Below, piece after piece: positions 44,137 through 52,708 of a DNA stretch of 64,000 nucleotides. Both the position numbers and the translations under genes were made by a program. Below the pieces are notes generated by a model, which saw nothing but the letters and a program-made list of their open reading frames with translations, had not been told where the DNA came from and searched no databases. Numbering within the stretch: the stretch's first letter is position 1; every line of letters begins with the position of its first letter. Source of the stretch: Firm-04 sp045600205 (GTDB lineage Bacteria > Bacillota > Clostridia > Oscillospirales > Ruminococcaceae); contig JAZRXM010000001.1 in NCBI GenBank assembly GCA_045600205.1, forward strand, positions 73,030-137,029, written 5' to 3'.

Positions 44137-44824
44137 ACCGACAAGTACCAAAAAGGATGCAGCGCAGTATCTGTCCGCATGGGCAACGCCGCTGCTGCTT
44201 CTGCTGTTATCGGCAGGATTGCTGCTGCTGGGTTTCACGCTTGCCCCGACCCATTCGCTGCAAAAATATCTGAACATTGCGTTCATGGATGATCTGAAAA
44301 CCACCTCCACCACCGCAGGACTGAACATAGTTCAAAAGGAAATTGATACGGAAAGCGGTAACAGCCGGACGTTTGAGAAAGGTAAAGTAGTCCCGCCAAA
44401 ATTCGGTGAGCAGTATGCGATACTGGAATGCAAGGATATCGAATTGAAAGTCGGCGTGTATTTTGGTGTCAATGCAGAGCTTCTGGCGTTGGGAGCGTGT
44501 CAGGCCTCCAATTCCGCGATACTGGGCATGGGCGGCAACACGGTCATAGATGCGCATGTCAACACATTTTTCTCTGATCTGCACAACATGGAAGTCGGCG
44601 ATACGGTCACGCTTTATACGGAGTACGGCAACTTCACGTACAAGGTCAAGGAGCAGATTGCGTTTGAAAAGACCGATAAGCGGTATGTCATCCAGACAGA
44701 GGAAGATTGTCTGACGCTTTATACGTGCAAGGCGCAGGTGCTTGGCAATTCGGATGAACGAATCGGCGTGCGCTGCGAGCTGGTATCGCAGGAATTCTAC
44801 GAAGCGGCAGACGCGGAAACTTGA
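44129..44824 (+). CDS. Sortase-like transpeptidase
   Basis: A 231-aa membrane-anchored protein: one N-terminal helix (about 18-38) and an outer domain. The sortase catalytic triad can be traced: His143 in VIDAHVNTFF, Cys200 in CLTLYTC (the TLxTC signature) and Arg211 or Arg215 in RIGVRCELV. The region GMGGNTVIDAHVN differs from the classic AGHR/GHN forms, so the class is uncertain. It overlaps its probable substrate gene and is followed by a membrane protein gene, suggesting a dedicated sorting system. Confidence 0.82.
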   Translation: MSEPTSTKKDAAQYLSAWATPLLLLLLSAGLLLLGFTLAPTHSLQKYLNIAFMDDLKTTSTTAGLNIVQKEIDTESGNSRTFEKGKVVPPKFGEQYAILECKDIELKVGVYFGVNAELLALGACQASNSAILGMGGNTVIDAHVNTFFSDLHNMEVGDTVTLYTEYGNFTYKVKEQIAFEKTDKRYVIQTEEDCLTLYTCKAQVLGNSDERIGVRCELVSQEFYEAADAET

Positions 44825-44841
44825 GGAGAGGAAGCAATATT

Positions 44842-45711
44842 TTGAAGAAATCGTTACAGTATCTGGGCAGCATTCTATTGACGCTGCTGCTGATATTTTC
44901 TCTGCTTGGAACGGTTGGCGTGATGCTTGCGCGGCATTATGCGCTGAATCCGGCGACCTGCAAACAGCTGATTGAATCTGAGAATCTGCCTACGCAGGTG
45001 CATGATTCCCTGCGCGCATACTATGTGCAGCAGGAAAACACCACAGGAATTCCCGTTTCGGCATATGAAAACATTCTCGCGGAGGATCGTCTGCGGGAGA
45101 TGATGGAAACCTCGGTCACACGCGGATTTGCGTATCTGAACGGGGAAACGGACACGGTAAAGGGACAGCTTGATTTCGCGGTACTGGAAAGTGATCTGAC
45201 GGCATTTTTCAACAAATACGCTGCGGAAAACAACTGCGAAAAGGACGCTGTATTTGATGAAACGCTTACAAAGGCGATATCGACGGCAGAGAGCAACATT
45301 CAGGTTTCGACGGATATTTTCCGATTTGCGTCCCTGGAGGATGCAGGCGTGCTGAAAAAGGCGAAGCGCGTGATGCCGTATTTGCCGAAGCTGGAAATTG
45401 CGTGCATTGCGGCAGATGTGTTAGTGATGATTCTGCTGGTGATTCTGCACCGTAAAAAGCTGCGGGATGTGGTATATTGGATCGCGTCAGCAGTATTCTG
45501 CGCATCGAATCTGATGTTGGTACCTGCGTTGTGGATGGAAAAAACGCAGTGGTTTGATCGTTTTGCGGTCAAGTCCGCGCAGATTTTCGCGGCGGTCACG
45601 GGGTATTTGTACGGACTGACGGGTGCGGTGATCACGATTGGTATTTGCGGTTTGGTGTTTGCAATTTTGCTGTGGGGACTGCGTTTGATCGGCAAAAAAT
45701 CGGAGGATTGA
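44842..45711 (+). CDS. Polytopic membrane protein of the sortase operon (289 aa)
   Basis: One N-terminal helix, an outer domain of about 130 residues, then three predicted helices (about 180-280). No family is recognised. The likely start is TTG at 44842, behind the GAGGAGAGGAAG site, which also covers the sortase stop codon; an upstream TTG at 44821 overlaps that site. Tight linkage to the sortase and substrate genes suggests a role in the same surface system. Confidence 0.65.
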   Translation: MKKSLQYLGSILLTLLLIFSLLGTVGVMLARHYALNPATCKQLIESENLPTQVHDSLRAYYVQQENTTGIPVSAYENILAEDRLREMMETSVTRGFAYLNGETDTVKGQLDFAVLESDLTAFFNKYAAENNCEKDAVFDETLTKAISTAESNIQVSTDIFRFASLEDAGVLKKAKRVMPYLPKLEIACIAADVLVMILLVILHRKKLRDVVYWIASAVFCASNLMLVPALWMEKTQWFDRFAVKSAQIFAAVTGYLYGLTGAVITIGICGLVFAILLWGLRLIGKKSED

Positions 45712-45790
45712 TAATGGAGCTTCGCTCCAAACCTCGCCAAAGGGGCTGCGTCTCCGGTCGCCGTCCGCAAACGGCGAAATACTCTTTTCG

Positions 45791-45859
45791 TTCAACAAAT
45801 CAGGAGGGGTATGGGAAACCCTATTCAGGGGTTCCCCATCGTCCTGTCTAGGGCACAGA
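45791..45859. repeat. Interspersed repeat B, copy 2
   Basis: Starts TTCAACAAATCAGGAGGG, then GGGAAACCC and GGGGTTCCCC, CCTGTCTA and CACAGAG, matching 39125-39192. Confidence 0.75.
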
Positions 45860-45876
45860 GAGAAACAATCATTCAG

Positions 45877-45920
45877 GGCAGAGAAGTTGAAATTTTCGCT
45901 TCTCTGCCTTTATTTTTTCC
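45877..45920 (+). terminator. Terminator downstream of the sortase operon
   Basis: GGCAGAGAAG (45877-45886) pairs perfectly with CTTCTCTGCC (45899-45908), followed by TTTATTTTTT. Confidence 0.88.
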
Positions 45921-46094
45921 TCACGCCTTACGATCTTCGCCGCGACCACGCGGCGGGGGAGCGAGTAGAAAACCACAAGAGAGAGGTGAGGCGTTCCCTC
46001 CTCCCTCAAGGTTTTCTCCCCGCCCGCGATTTTTTGAAAAAACGCGTAAACCTTTTGTGATGGATGCTGTGGGTTCTGATTTGCTGCTTTTCCC

Positions 46095-46123
46095 TTGACA
46101 GAACGGCAAAAATGTGGTATGAT
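46095..46123 (+). promoter_or_regulatory. Promoter of the YbjN-like gene cluster
   Basis: TTGACA (46095-46100), 17-bp spacer, TATGAT (46118-46123). Confidence 0.8.
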
Positions 46124-46174
46124 ATATTTTGAATAAATATGCGCAGATGCCGCATCATAAGGAGGAGCAGAATC

Positions 46175-46693
46175 ATGGAACTGACACCTGAACGATTTGA
46201 TAATACGAAGAAAAACTTTGCAGCACTTATTGCGGCACTGGAAAAGCGCAAGCTGAAATACACCGTGCAGAGCACTGATCCTGACCGCCCGCATATTGTC
46301 CTGAGCTTTACGGGTGAGGATCTGCCGCTCAGCCTGCATATCGTGATGTGGGGTGACCGGCAGGTGATCTCGATTCTGTCGGCAATGCCGTTTCACATTA
46401 CGGAAGACCGCCGTATGGAGGCAGCTTTGGCGGTGACCTGCGCGAATCAGCGGCTGATTGACGGTTCATTTGATCTGAACATGGAAAATGGTGAGCTTCG
46501 TTTCCGCCTGACCTCGACGTTCCTCGGTACGGTCATGACGGAAGAAGCGTTTATCTACATGATTTACACCGCCGCAGATACGATTGACCGTTATAACGAC
46601 CGCTTTATGCTGGTCAACACGGGTGAGCTTTCCGCGGAGGAATTTGTGGCAGCAGAGCATCATAAATCTGCGGCAGCGCAGGAAGAAGCGTAA
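46175..46693 (+). CDS. YbjN-like protein (172 aa)
   Basis: A soluble protein that resembles the YbjN / type III secretion chaperone-like fold: LPLSLHIVMWGDRQVISILSAMPFHI, then EAALAVTCANQRLIDGSFDL and FLGTVMTEEAFIYMIYTAADTIDRY. The fold is linked to protein-protein interaction; no catalytic motif is seen. AAGGAGGAG precedes the ATG at 46175. It begins a run of four closely spaced genes. Confidence 0.65.
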   Translation: MELTPERFDNTKKNFAALIAALEKRKLKYTVQSTDPDRPHIVLSFTGEDLPLSLHIVMWGDRQVISILSAMPFHITEDRRMEAALAVTCANQRLIDGSFDLNMENGELRFRLTSTFLGTVMTEEAFIYMIYTAADTIDRYNDRFMLVNTGELSAEEFVAAEHHKSAAAQEEA

Positions 46694-46707
46694 GGGAGGC
46701 GGTCAGA

Positions 46708-47115
46708 ATGCGAAAGTATCTGACAGAGTATCTGGCGCAAATGGAGGCATTGCTGAAAAGCGGGTGCATTACGGATTATGACGAAGAGATCCGCAAGCAC
46801 CTGTGCAAAATCGAGTTTATGCAGCATGAACGGCTGATCCATTTTCTGGTGACGATGCTGTTTACGCTGGGGTTGTTCATCACGCTCAGTGTATACCTGA
46901 TGACCGAAAATTTCATGCTGATTCCGTTGCTAGCGTTGATTCTGGTTTTGCTGGTGCCATATATCATGCATTATTATTTTCTTGAAAATTCCGTACAAAA
47001 GATGTATTTTATCTATGATGAACTGACAGCGCAGCGTGAAAAAGCGCGGTGTCGTCAGCCCGACTGTGAAAGTGAGGGTACAAATGGAGCTTTACAGACC
47101 GGTCACAACGAGTGA
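46708..47115 (+). CDS. Small membrane protein (135 aa)
   Basis: Two adjacent hydrophobic helices at about residues 45-64 and 68-88 lie between a charged N-terminal part and a polar tail. The family is not recognised. GGGAGGCGG precedes the start. Its 3' end overlaps the next gene by 32 bp. Confidence 0.65.
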   Translation: MRKYLTEYLAQMEALLKSGCITDYDEEIRKHLCKIEFMQHERLIHFLVTMLFTLGLFITLSVYLMTENFMLIPLLALILVLLVPYIMHYYFLENSVQKMYFIYDELTAQREKARCRQPDCESEGTNGALQTGHNE

Positions 47116-47458
47116 GTACAAAGCGATTGAAGCGAAAATGTTTGCGGGTTTTCCGCGGAGTGAAAAGGGAAAGCAGCAGATGTTCACGGCGCTGCTTTCG
47201 GAAAGCGGTGCAACAGAGATTGCGCGGCGAATGAAAACAGCCCCCGGGGATGGAGACGTAATTTATCTGATGCGATTCATGGTGGACGATGCGTACATCC
47301 GACAGTATCCGATTCAGAATGCGGAATCGGAGGAGCGTCGGGCAATTTGGATCGCGGCAGATGAAATTGACATATTAAATCAGCATATCATCGGAAAAAT
47401 CAGTGTGGTAGAGTCCTTCCGCAGTGACCCGATGCATAGTGACACATTTTTTGCGTAA
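47084..47458 (+). CDS. Hypothetical protein (124 aa)
   Basis: The soluble protein starts MELYRPVTTSEYKAIEAKMF. I do not recognise a family. The start at 47084 follows GAGGGT; the frame remains open further upstream inside the preceding gene. The gene sits between a membrane protein and a radical SAM gene and is probably co-transcribed with both. Confidence 0.65.
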   Translation: MELYRPVTTSEYKAIEAKMFAGFPRSEKGKQQMFTALLSESGATEIARRMKTAPGDGDVIYLMRFMVDDAYIRQYPIQNAESEERRAIWIAADEIDILNQHIIGKISVVESFRSDPMHSDTFFA

Positions 47459-47482
47459 TTGTGAAAGGGGCAGATCAAACCA

Positions 47483-48088
47483 ATGGCAATGACGATTTTA
47501 TACCCGGTCGGTACGCATCTGTATGTCAACCTGACGAATCAGTGTCCGTGCAATTGTACGTTCTGTATTCGTCAGAACGGCGATGGTGCGTATGGTTCGG
47601 ACAGCCTGTGGCTGGAGCATGACCCGACCATGGAAGAAATCAGAGAAGCGTTTGCTGCGTGGAATCTGAGTGATTTTACGGAGCTGGTGTTCTGTGGTTA
47701 TGGTGAACCGACAGAGCGTCTGGAAGTGCTGATTGAAACGGCAAAGTATGCCAAAACCCTGACAGGCTGTCCGAAGATTCGTCTGAACACGAACGGCTTG
47801 TCTGATAAGATACACGGCAAACAGACGGCGCATCTGCTGGAAAATATCGTAGATACCGTGTCAGTGAGCCTGAATGCGGGCACCAAGGCAGGGTATCTTG
47901 CAGTGACGCGTCCGAAGTGGGATGATGCGTTTGAGGCGATGCAGGCGTTTGCGTCAGATTGCAAGCGGTATGTGGAAAAGGTCATGTTCACGGTAGTGGA
48001 TGTGATTCCGCAGGAAGAAATTGAAGCGGCGCAAAAGCTCGCAGATTCGTTAGAAATCCCGCTGCGTGTCCGTCCTTACGACAGCTGA
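47483..48088 (+). CDS. Small radical SAM protein (TatD-associated type)
   Basis: A 201-aa radical SAM protein with the cluster motif CPCNCTFC near residues 21-28, a GYGEPTER segment (the GGE-like SAM motif), IRLNTNGL and VSVSLNAG. It is shorter than most members and resembles the group often annotated as TatD-associated or YchF-associated radical SAM proteins. No TatD gene is nearby. The substrate is unknown. Confidence 0.85.
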   Translation: MAMTILYPVGTHLYVNLTNQCPCNCTFCIRQNGDGAYGSDSLWLEHDPTMEEIREAFAAWNLSDFTELVFCGYGEPTERLEVLIETAKYAKTLTGCPKIRLNTNGLSDKIHGKQTAHLLENIVDTVSVSLNAGTKAGYLAVTRPKWDDAFEAMQAFASDCKRYVEKVMFTVVDVIPQEEIEAAQKLADSLEIPLRVRPYDS

Positions 48089-48143
48089 TGTAAGCGGATA
48101 AACGAGCTGCTTTCACGGCGAAATATTGTGCAACAAAAAAATA

Positions 48144-48160
48144 TTATCGTTTTTCGATAA
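48144..48160. promoter_or_regulatory. TTATCG / CGATAA inverted repeat
   Basis: TTATCG (48144-48149) and CGATAA (48155-48160) are perfect arms around TTTTT, ending 7 bp before the -35 of the next promoter; a possible operator. Confidence 0.4.
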
Positions 48161-48167
48161 ATTTCTA

Positions 48168-48196
48168 TTGACAAACAGATAGTCTTGTGCTATACT
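48168..48196 (+). promoter_or_regulatory. Promoter of the 336-aa membrane protein gene
   Basis: TTGACA (48168-48173), 17-bp spacer, TATACT (48191-48196). Confidence 0.82.
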
Positions 48197-48252
48197 GTAT
48201 CTAGCATCAGAAATGGATGTGAAACATTGGAAATTTTGAGAGGAGCGATTTT

Positions 48253-49263
48253 ATGAAAAACGACGCACAAAAAATGATTCGTGAGAGCATCTGGGAAGAA
48301 TACACCATGTCGTATCTGCTGACCAACGGGGTCGCGGGTATCATTGCAGCCGTGACCTGCCAAAAGCTATTGTTTTCCACGGATCGGGATATGGTTCTCT
48401 GGGTATCGCTCTTAGGCTGGCTGGTGTTCAGTACAGTTTTGGGGCGACTGAACGACCGCATTTTCAATCATGCGCTGGAAGCGTATGAAACGGCAGGGTT
48501 TGTAAAGTATGACGAATACAATTGCAGTGAATCCCATCGGGAAGTGCTGAGGAAAGAAAAGAATAGTCTGAATACTCTGCCGATATTAGAATTCTTCTTT
48601 CTGCCGTTTGCGCCGATCATCGGGCATTATCGTCGTGTCAAACTGAACAAAGTCAACATTCAGCTGCGCGGCTATACCGATGAAGTGGAAGCGGAAGTCA
48701 TGGACATGAGCCGCGGCAGAAACGTTGGGTCTGCGCTCTGCGCCTTGGTTATGCTGATGTCGGGCGTATTTTTCCTGGTTGAATTACTTGGAGATTTTAC
48801 TGCAGCCGAACATCGCAGAGATGCTCATTGCAACGCGAAAAACATCGTTCAAGCGGCAATTTTGGCAGCGACAGATATGGATGAAGAAGGCGATGTTGAC
48901 CTTGAAGCATATCTTGCAAACATCACGACTGTGCAGCAGGCAAATGTGGATGGCGGGCTGAAAAACTATCATGTCCTGACTGGCAATCTGGAGTATTCCA
49001 ATTATGAAAAAGGCAGCCTGCAATACCGTATGGCTCAACATTTCGCTAAAGGTGAACAAAGCCAATACGCATTGTTGTATGATGAGAAACACGGTCACAT
49101 TTCGACCGAGCCTGTGGCGGCAATTTATTACAAAGGCGACATCACTCCCGAGATGCTGGAAACCGCATATGAGGTGCAGCAGAAAGAAAGCGAGTATTGC
49201 CTATACGACACTTTCAGCGGAAAAAAGCATCTGGGTCTGGTGTTGAAAACATCGAATATATAA
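48253..49263 (+). CDS. Hypothetical membrane protein (336 aa)
   Basis: Two hydrophobic segments occur near residues 20-65 and a third near 158-178 (ALCALVMLMSGVFFLVELL). The C-terminal half is a soluble domain of about 150 residues, with no known motif. GAGGAG stands ahead of the ATG. The gene has a strong promoter and is followed closely by a zinc-ribbon membrane protein. Function is unknown. Confidence 0.7.
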   Translation: MKNDAQKMIRESIWEEYTMSYLLTNGVAGIIAAVTCQKLLFSTDRDMVLWVSLLGWLVFSTVLGRLNDRIFNHALEAYETAGFVKYDEYNCSESHREVLRKEKNSLNTLPILEFFFLPFAPIIGHYRRVKLNKVNIQLRGYTDEVEAEVMDMSRGRNVGSALCALVMLMSGVFFLVELLGDFTAAEHRRDAHCNAKNIVQAAILAATDMDEEGDVDLEAYLANITTVQQANVDGGLKNYHVLTGNLEYSNYEKGSLQYRMAQHFAKGEQSQYALLYDEKHGHISTEPVAAIYYKGDITPEMLETAYEVQQKESEYCLYDTFSGKKHLGLVLKTSNI

Positions 49264-49298
49264 AAACGTTTTTTACGAAAGAAACGGAGGATTCATTT

Positions 49299-49784
49299 AT
49301 GGATGAATTTCAGTATCAAACACCCCCGCAGCCGACAGATCAGCCGCGGGGGCTGACGTCTGATATGCTGCAAATGGCGCGGCAGCAGAGTGCGGCGCAG
49401 CAGGCAGGAGCAGAAGCGGCACCGCAGCAGAATGAGGATGACCGTCGTCGGATGGTGCGGCAGGCGAATGTGGGCAAGCGATTTTGCCGCAATTGCGGCG
49501 GAGAGATTCAGGCAGGGGCGAGTGTCTGCGTGCATTGCAATACCGTGTTGAATCCGCTGGCAGTGAAAAAGGCGCAGGAGATCGTCATGAACCGCAAAGC
49601 GTCCGTGACGAGAAGTATGCTGGTCAAGAGCTTTTTCTTTCCGCGCAAGGGTATGGCGCTGTATCGTGAGCATATCAAAGACCGTCCGCAGGTTGCAAAT
49701 CCGTGTAAAAAGGCGTCAATTTTCGGCAGGATCACCCGTGACGCGGTCATTGCGGGAGTCATTCTGTTGATTATCCTTCTGTAA
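49299..49784 (+). CDS. Zinc-ribbon membrane protein (161 aa)
   Basis: A Gln/Pro/Ala-rich N-terminus (about 50 residues) leads to a zinc ribbon with two CxxC pairs (CRNCGGEI and CVHCNTVL). A basic region and a C-terminal membrane helix (AVIAGVILLIILL) follow, so the protein is tail-anchored. Such proteins are common in Firmicutes but rarely studied. CGGAGG precedes the start. Confidence 0.75.
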   Translation: MDEFQYQTPPQPTDQPRGLTSDMLQMARQQSAAQQAGAEAAPQQNEDDRRRMVRQANVGKRFCRNCGGEIQAGASVCVHCNTVLNPLAVKKAQEIVMNRKASVTRSMLVKSFFFPRKGMALYREHIKDRPQVANPCKKASIFGRITRDAVIAGVILLIILL

Positions 49785-49787
49785 CAG

Positions 49788-49816
49788 TTGACTTTTCCGA
49801 GAAATTGTAGTACAAT
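49788..49816 (+). promoter_or_regulatory. Promoter of tyrS
   Basis: TTGACT (49788-49793), 17-bp spacer, TACAAT (49811-49816). The leader is about 65 nt, too short for a T-box. Confidence 0.75.
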
Positions 49817-49886
49817 AAAAAAAGATACGCGCTGAAAAAACATGGCGTGAGAAATGCAGAAAAAATCCCGAAGGAGTAAAAATAAG

Positions 49887-51107
49887 ATGACAGTTTTTGA
49901 AGAACTCAAGCGCAGAGGTCTGATTGCGCAGACAACGGATGAAACGGAAATTGCCGAACTGATCAACAACGGCAAGGCGACGTTTTATATTGGTTTTGAC
50001 CCGACCGCAGATTCGCTTCATGTCGGACATTTTATGGCATTGTGCCTGATGAAGCGTATGCAGATGGCAGGCAACAAGCCGATCGCGTTGGTTGGCGGCG
50101 GTACAGGCATGATCGGTGACCCGTCTGGCAAATCGGATATGCGCAGGATGCTTTCGAAAGAGGACATAGAGCATAACTGTGAGTGCTTCAAGAAGCAGAT
50201 GTCACGGTTTATTGATTTTTCGGATGGCAAAGCGATGATGGTCAACAATGGTGACTGGCTGTTGAATCTGAATTATATTGATGTTCTGCGTGAGGTAGGC
50301 GCGTGCTTTTCGGTCAACAAAATGCTGACATTCGAGTGCTATAAGCAGCGTATGGAGCGTGGTCTGACGTTCCTGGAATTCAACTATATGATCATGCAGA
50401 GCTATGATTTCTACAAGCTTTACACGGAATACGGCTGCAATATGCAGTTTGGCGGCGATGACCAGTGGGCGAATATGCTGGGCGGCACGGAACTGATCCG
50501 CAAGAAGCTGGGCAAGGATGCCTATGCAATGACGATCACGCTGCTGTTGAATTCCGAGGGCAAGAAAATGGGTAAAACGGAGAAAGGCGCGGTCTGGCTG
50601 GATGCCGAAAAGACCTCTCCGTATGATTTCTTCCAGTACTGGAGAAATGTTGGCGATGCAGATGTCATCAAGTGCCTGAAAATGCTGACTTTTGTGCCGA
50701 TCGAGGAGATCGAGGAAATGGAGCAGCATATGGACAGCGGCAAGGCGTACAATGATGCGAAGGAGCTGCTGGCATTCGAGCTGACGAAGCTGGTACACGG
50801 CGAAGAAGAAGCGCAGAAGCAGTTGGATGCAGCCAAAGCGATTTTCGCAGGCGGCGGCAACAGTGAGAGTATGCCGACCACGACGCTGACCGCAGAAGAT
50901 CTGACGGATGGCAGCATCGGATTGCTGACGCTGCTGGTCAAAACGGGATTGGCACCGTCGATCAGTGAAGCACGCCGACTGGTACAGCAGGGCGGCATTA
51001 CCATGAATGATGAGAAAGTAACCGACCCGAAGATGCAGATTGCAATGACGGGCGAAGTGATTTTGAAAAAGGGCAAAAAAGTATTCCACAAGGCAGTTCT
51101 CGGCTGA
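49887..51107 (+). CDS. tyrS: Tyrosyl-tRNA synthetase
   Basis: The 406-aa class I synthetase has YIGFDPTADSLHVGHFMAL with the HIGH-type motif HVGH, tyrosine-binding motifs around FNYMIMQSYDF and QFGGDDQWANM, and the KMSKS-type motif GKKMGKT. A C-terminal S4 RNA-binding domain (about 340-406) ends the protein. The start at 49887 follows GAAGGAG; the open frame extends 11 codons upstream. Only one tyrS is in the window. Confidence 0.95.
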   Translation: MTVFEELKRRGLIAQTTDETEIAELINNGKATFYIGFDPTADSLHVGHFMALCLMKRMQMAGNKPIALVGGGTGMIGDPSGKSDMRRMLSKEDIEHNCECFKKQMSRFIDFSDGKAMMVNNGDWLLNLNYIDVLREVGACFSVNKMLTFECYKQRMERGLTFLEFNYMIMQSYDFYKLYTEYGCNMQFGGDDQWANMLGGTELIRKKLGKDAYAMTITLLLNSEGKKMGKTEKGAVWLDAEKTSPYDFFQYWRNVGDADVIKCLKMLTFVPIEEIEEMEQHMDSGKAYNDAKELLAFELTKLVHGEEEAQKQLDAAKAIFAGGGNSESMPTTTLTAEDLTDGSIGLLTLLVKTGLAPSISEARRLVQQGGITMNDEKVTDPKMQIAMTGEVILKKGKKVFHKAVLG

Positions 51108-51133
51108 AAACAGAATGAAAGGAGCCACCGTCC

Positions 51134-52693
51134 ATGCAGGAGGAGGTCGCAAAGCAACTTTCGCAGATTCATGCGCAGTGTGAAACCTGTGAGCAGCACG
51201 GATATACCGTGTCGGTGCAGGGCAAATCCATGCAGGAGTACCTGCGGTTTACACTGCTGAAATACTTTGTATATCTGGGCAGCAGCAACGGAACGATCAC
51301 GTCGGATGAGATCAATTACATCAACGATGCTCTGGGGTATATGATGTCAGCAGAGCAGATCGACCGTTTCAATGTGAGCTGCAAGATCACGAAATACAGC
51401 TTAAAGGACAGTATCATCACGCTGATGATGCCGTTTCTGAAGCTTGATCTGGAAACGAGTCCGATGGGAAATATGAGTCTTGCGCTGATTGAGTTTCTGA
51501 ATCAGGCAGGACTGGATTTCATGAATGTCAACAGCATCACCCCCGACCCGTTTATCATGCGGGATGTGGCAGCGTTGGTACTTGCGCTGCGGAATTTCCG
51601 TGTGGAGTACATAGCGAATTGGGAAGCGATGCTGCGTGAGCAGAAGCGGCGGGAAGAATGGAACAACCGACCGAACTATCCGCAGGGCGGGGGTGCATCG
51701 CCTTGGGGAAATCCGACGCCGCCGCAGAATTATAACAACAGCAATAGCAATAATAATAACAATGCAGGCGGGCAGCCGCAGAAGCCTGTGATCCGTCCCA
51801 TTTCGAATCAGAATCAGGGGCAGGGCAAACCGAATATGCCGAATGCGCCGAAGAAAGAGGAAGAAAAGGAACTGACCCTGGACGAGCAGCTCCAGAAGCT
51901 CAATGAGCTGACGGGACTGGAAGCGGTCAAGCAAGATCTGAACAGTCTGATCAACCTCATCAAGGTGCGTAAAATGCGTGAAGAGCGTGGAATGCCGCAG
52001 TCGCAGATCTCGCTGCACATGGCGTTTCTGGGCAATCCGGGAACCGGTAAAACGACGGTTGCCCGAATTCTCGCGGGCATATACAAGTGTCTGGGCGTAC
52101 TGGAAAAGGGACAGTTGATTGAAGTAGACCGTTCTGGTCTGGTTTCGGGATATGTCGGGCAGACGGCGATCAAGACGAAAGAGGTCATCGAATCGGCGAT
52201 GGGCGGCGTACTGTTCATTGACGAAGCGTATGCGCTGACGGAGGGTACCGGCAAGGGTGATTTCGGACAGGAAGCGGTCAATACGCTGCTGAAAGAAATG
52301 GAAGATCACCGTGATGAATTCATCGTGATCGTAGCGGGCTATTCGGATCTGATGGAAGATTTTCTGGACAGCAACCCCGGACTTCGTTCCCGATTCAACA
52401 AGATCATCACGTTCCAGGATTATATGCCGGATGAGCTGATGGATATTTTCAAGTCGATGTGTACCAAAGCGGGCATGACGATGACGGAGGAAGCGGAGCA
52501 GGACGTGCGGGAGTTCTTTGTGGAACGCTGCGGACTGAATCTGAAGACCTTTGCCAATGCGCGTGATATCCGCAATTTCTTTGAGCGAGCGATCACGAAT
52601 CAGGCAAACCGACTTGCAAAGTTAGATATGGTAACGAATGCGGCACTGACGACTCTGACGATAGAGGACGTCAAGGATGTCGAGTTAAACTGA
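51134..52693 (+). CDS. CbxX/CfqX-type AAA ATPase
   Basis: A 519-aa protein. Residues 1-170 form a helical domain reminiscent of TerB. A Gln/Asn/Pro-rich linker (about 175-240, with a run of Asn) follows. Residues 255-519 form an AAA domain: Walker A GNPGTGKTT, Walker B VLFIDEAYAL, and a sensor region in FIVIVAGYSDLMEDF with the arginine finger near NPGLRSRF. The closest known group is CbxX/CfqX (rubisco activase-like), also related to EccA and to sporulation SpoVK. The client protein is unknown. It lies between tyrS and a cyclophilin gene. Confidence 0.88.
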   Translation: MQEEVAKQLSQIHAQCETCEQHGYTVSVQGKSMQEYLRFTLLKYFVYLGSSNGTITSDEINYINDALGYMMSAEQIDRFNVSCKITKYSLKDSIITLMMPFLKLDLETSPMGNMSLALIEFLNQAGLDFMNVNSITPDPFIMRDVAALVLALRNFRVEYIANWEAMLREQKRREEWNNRPNYPQGGGASPWGNPTPPQNYNNSNSNNNNNAGGQPQKPVIRPISNQNQGQGKPNMPNAPKKEEEKELTLDEQLQKLNELTGLEAVKQDLNSLINLIKVRKMREERGMPQSQISLHMAFLGNPGTGKTTVARILAGIYKCLGVLEKGQLIEVDRSGLVSGYVGQTAIKTKEVIESAMGGVLFIDEAYALTEGTGKGDFGQEAVNTLLKEMEDHRDEFIVIVAGYSDLMEDFLDSNPGLRSRFNKIITFQDYMPDELMDIFKSMCTKAGMTMTEEAEQDVREFFVERCGLNLKTFANARDIRNFFERAITNQANRLAKLDMVTNAALTTLTIEDVKDVELN

Positions 52694-52708
52694 AAGGAAG
52701 AGCGAACA

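Larger units (their letters stand above)
45712..46174. other. 463-bp intergenic region with repeats
   Basis: It contains repeat B copy 2 (45791-45859), a strong terminator (45877-45920), a perfect GC hairpin (CGCCGCG / CGCGGCG, 45938-45955), and the promoter of the next gene (46095-46123). Between 45960 and 46090 I see nothing definite. Confidence 0.6.
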
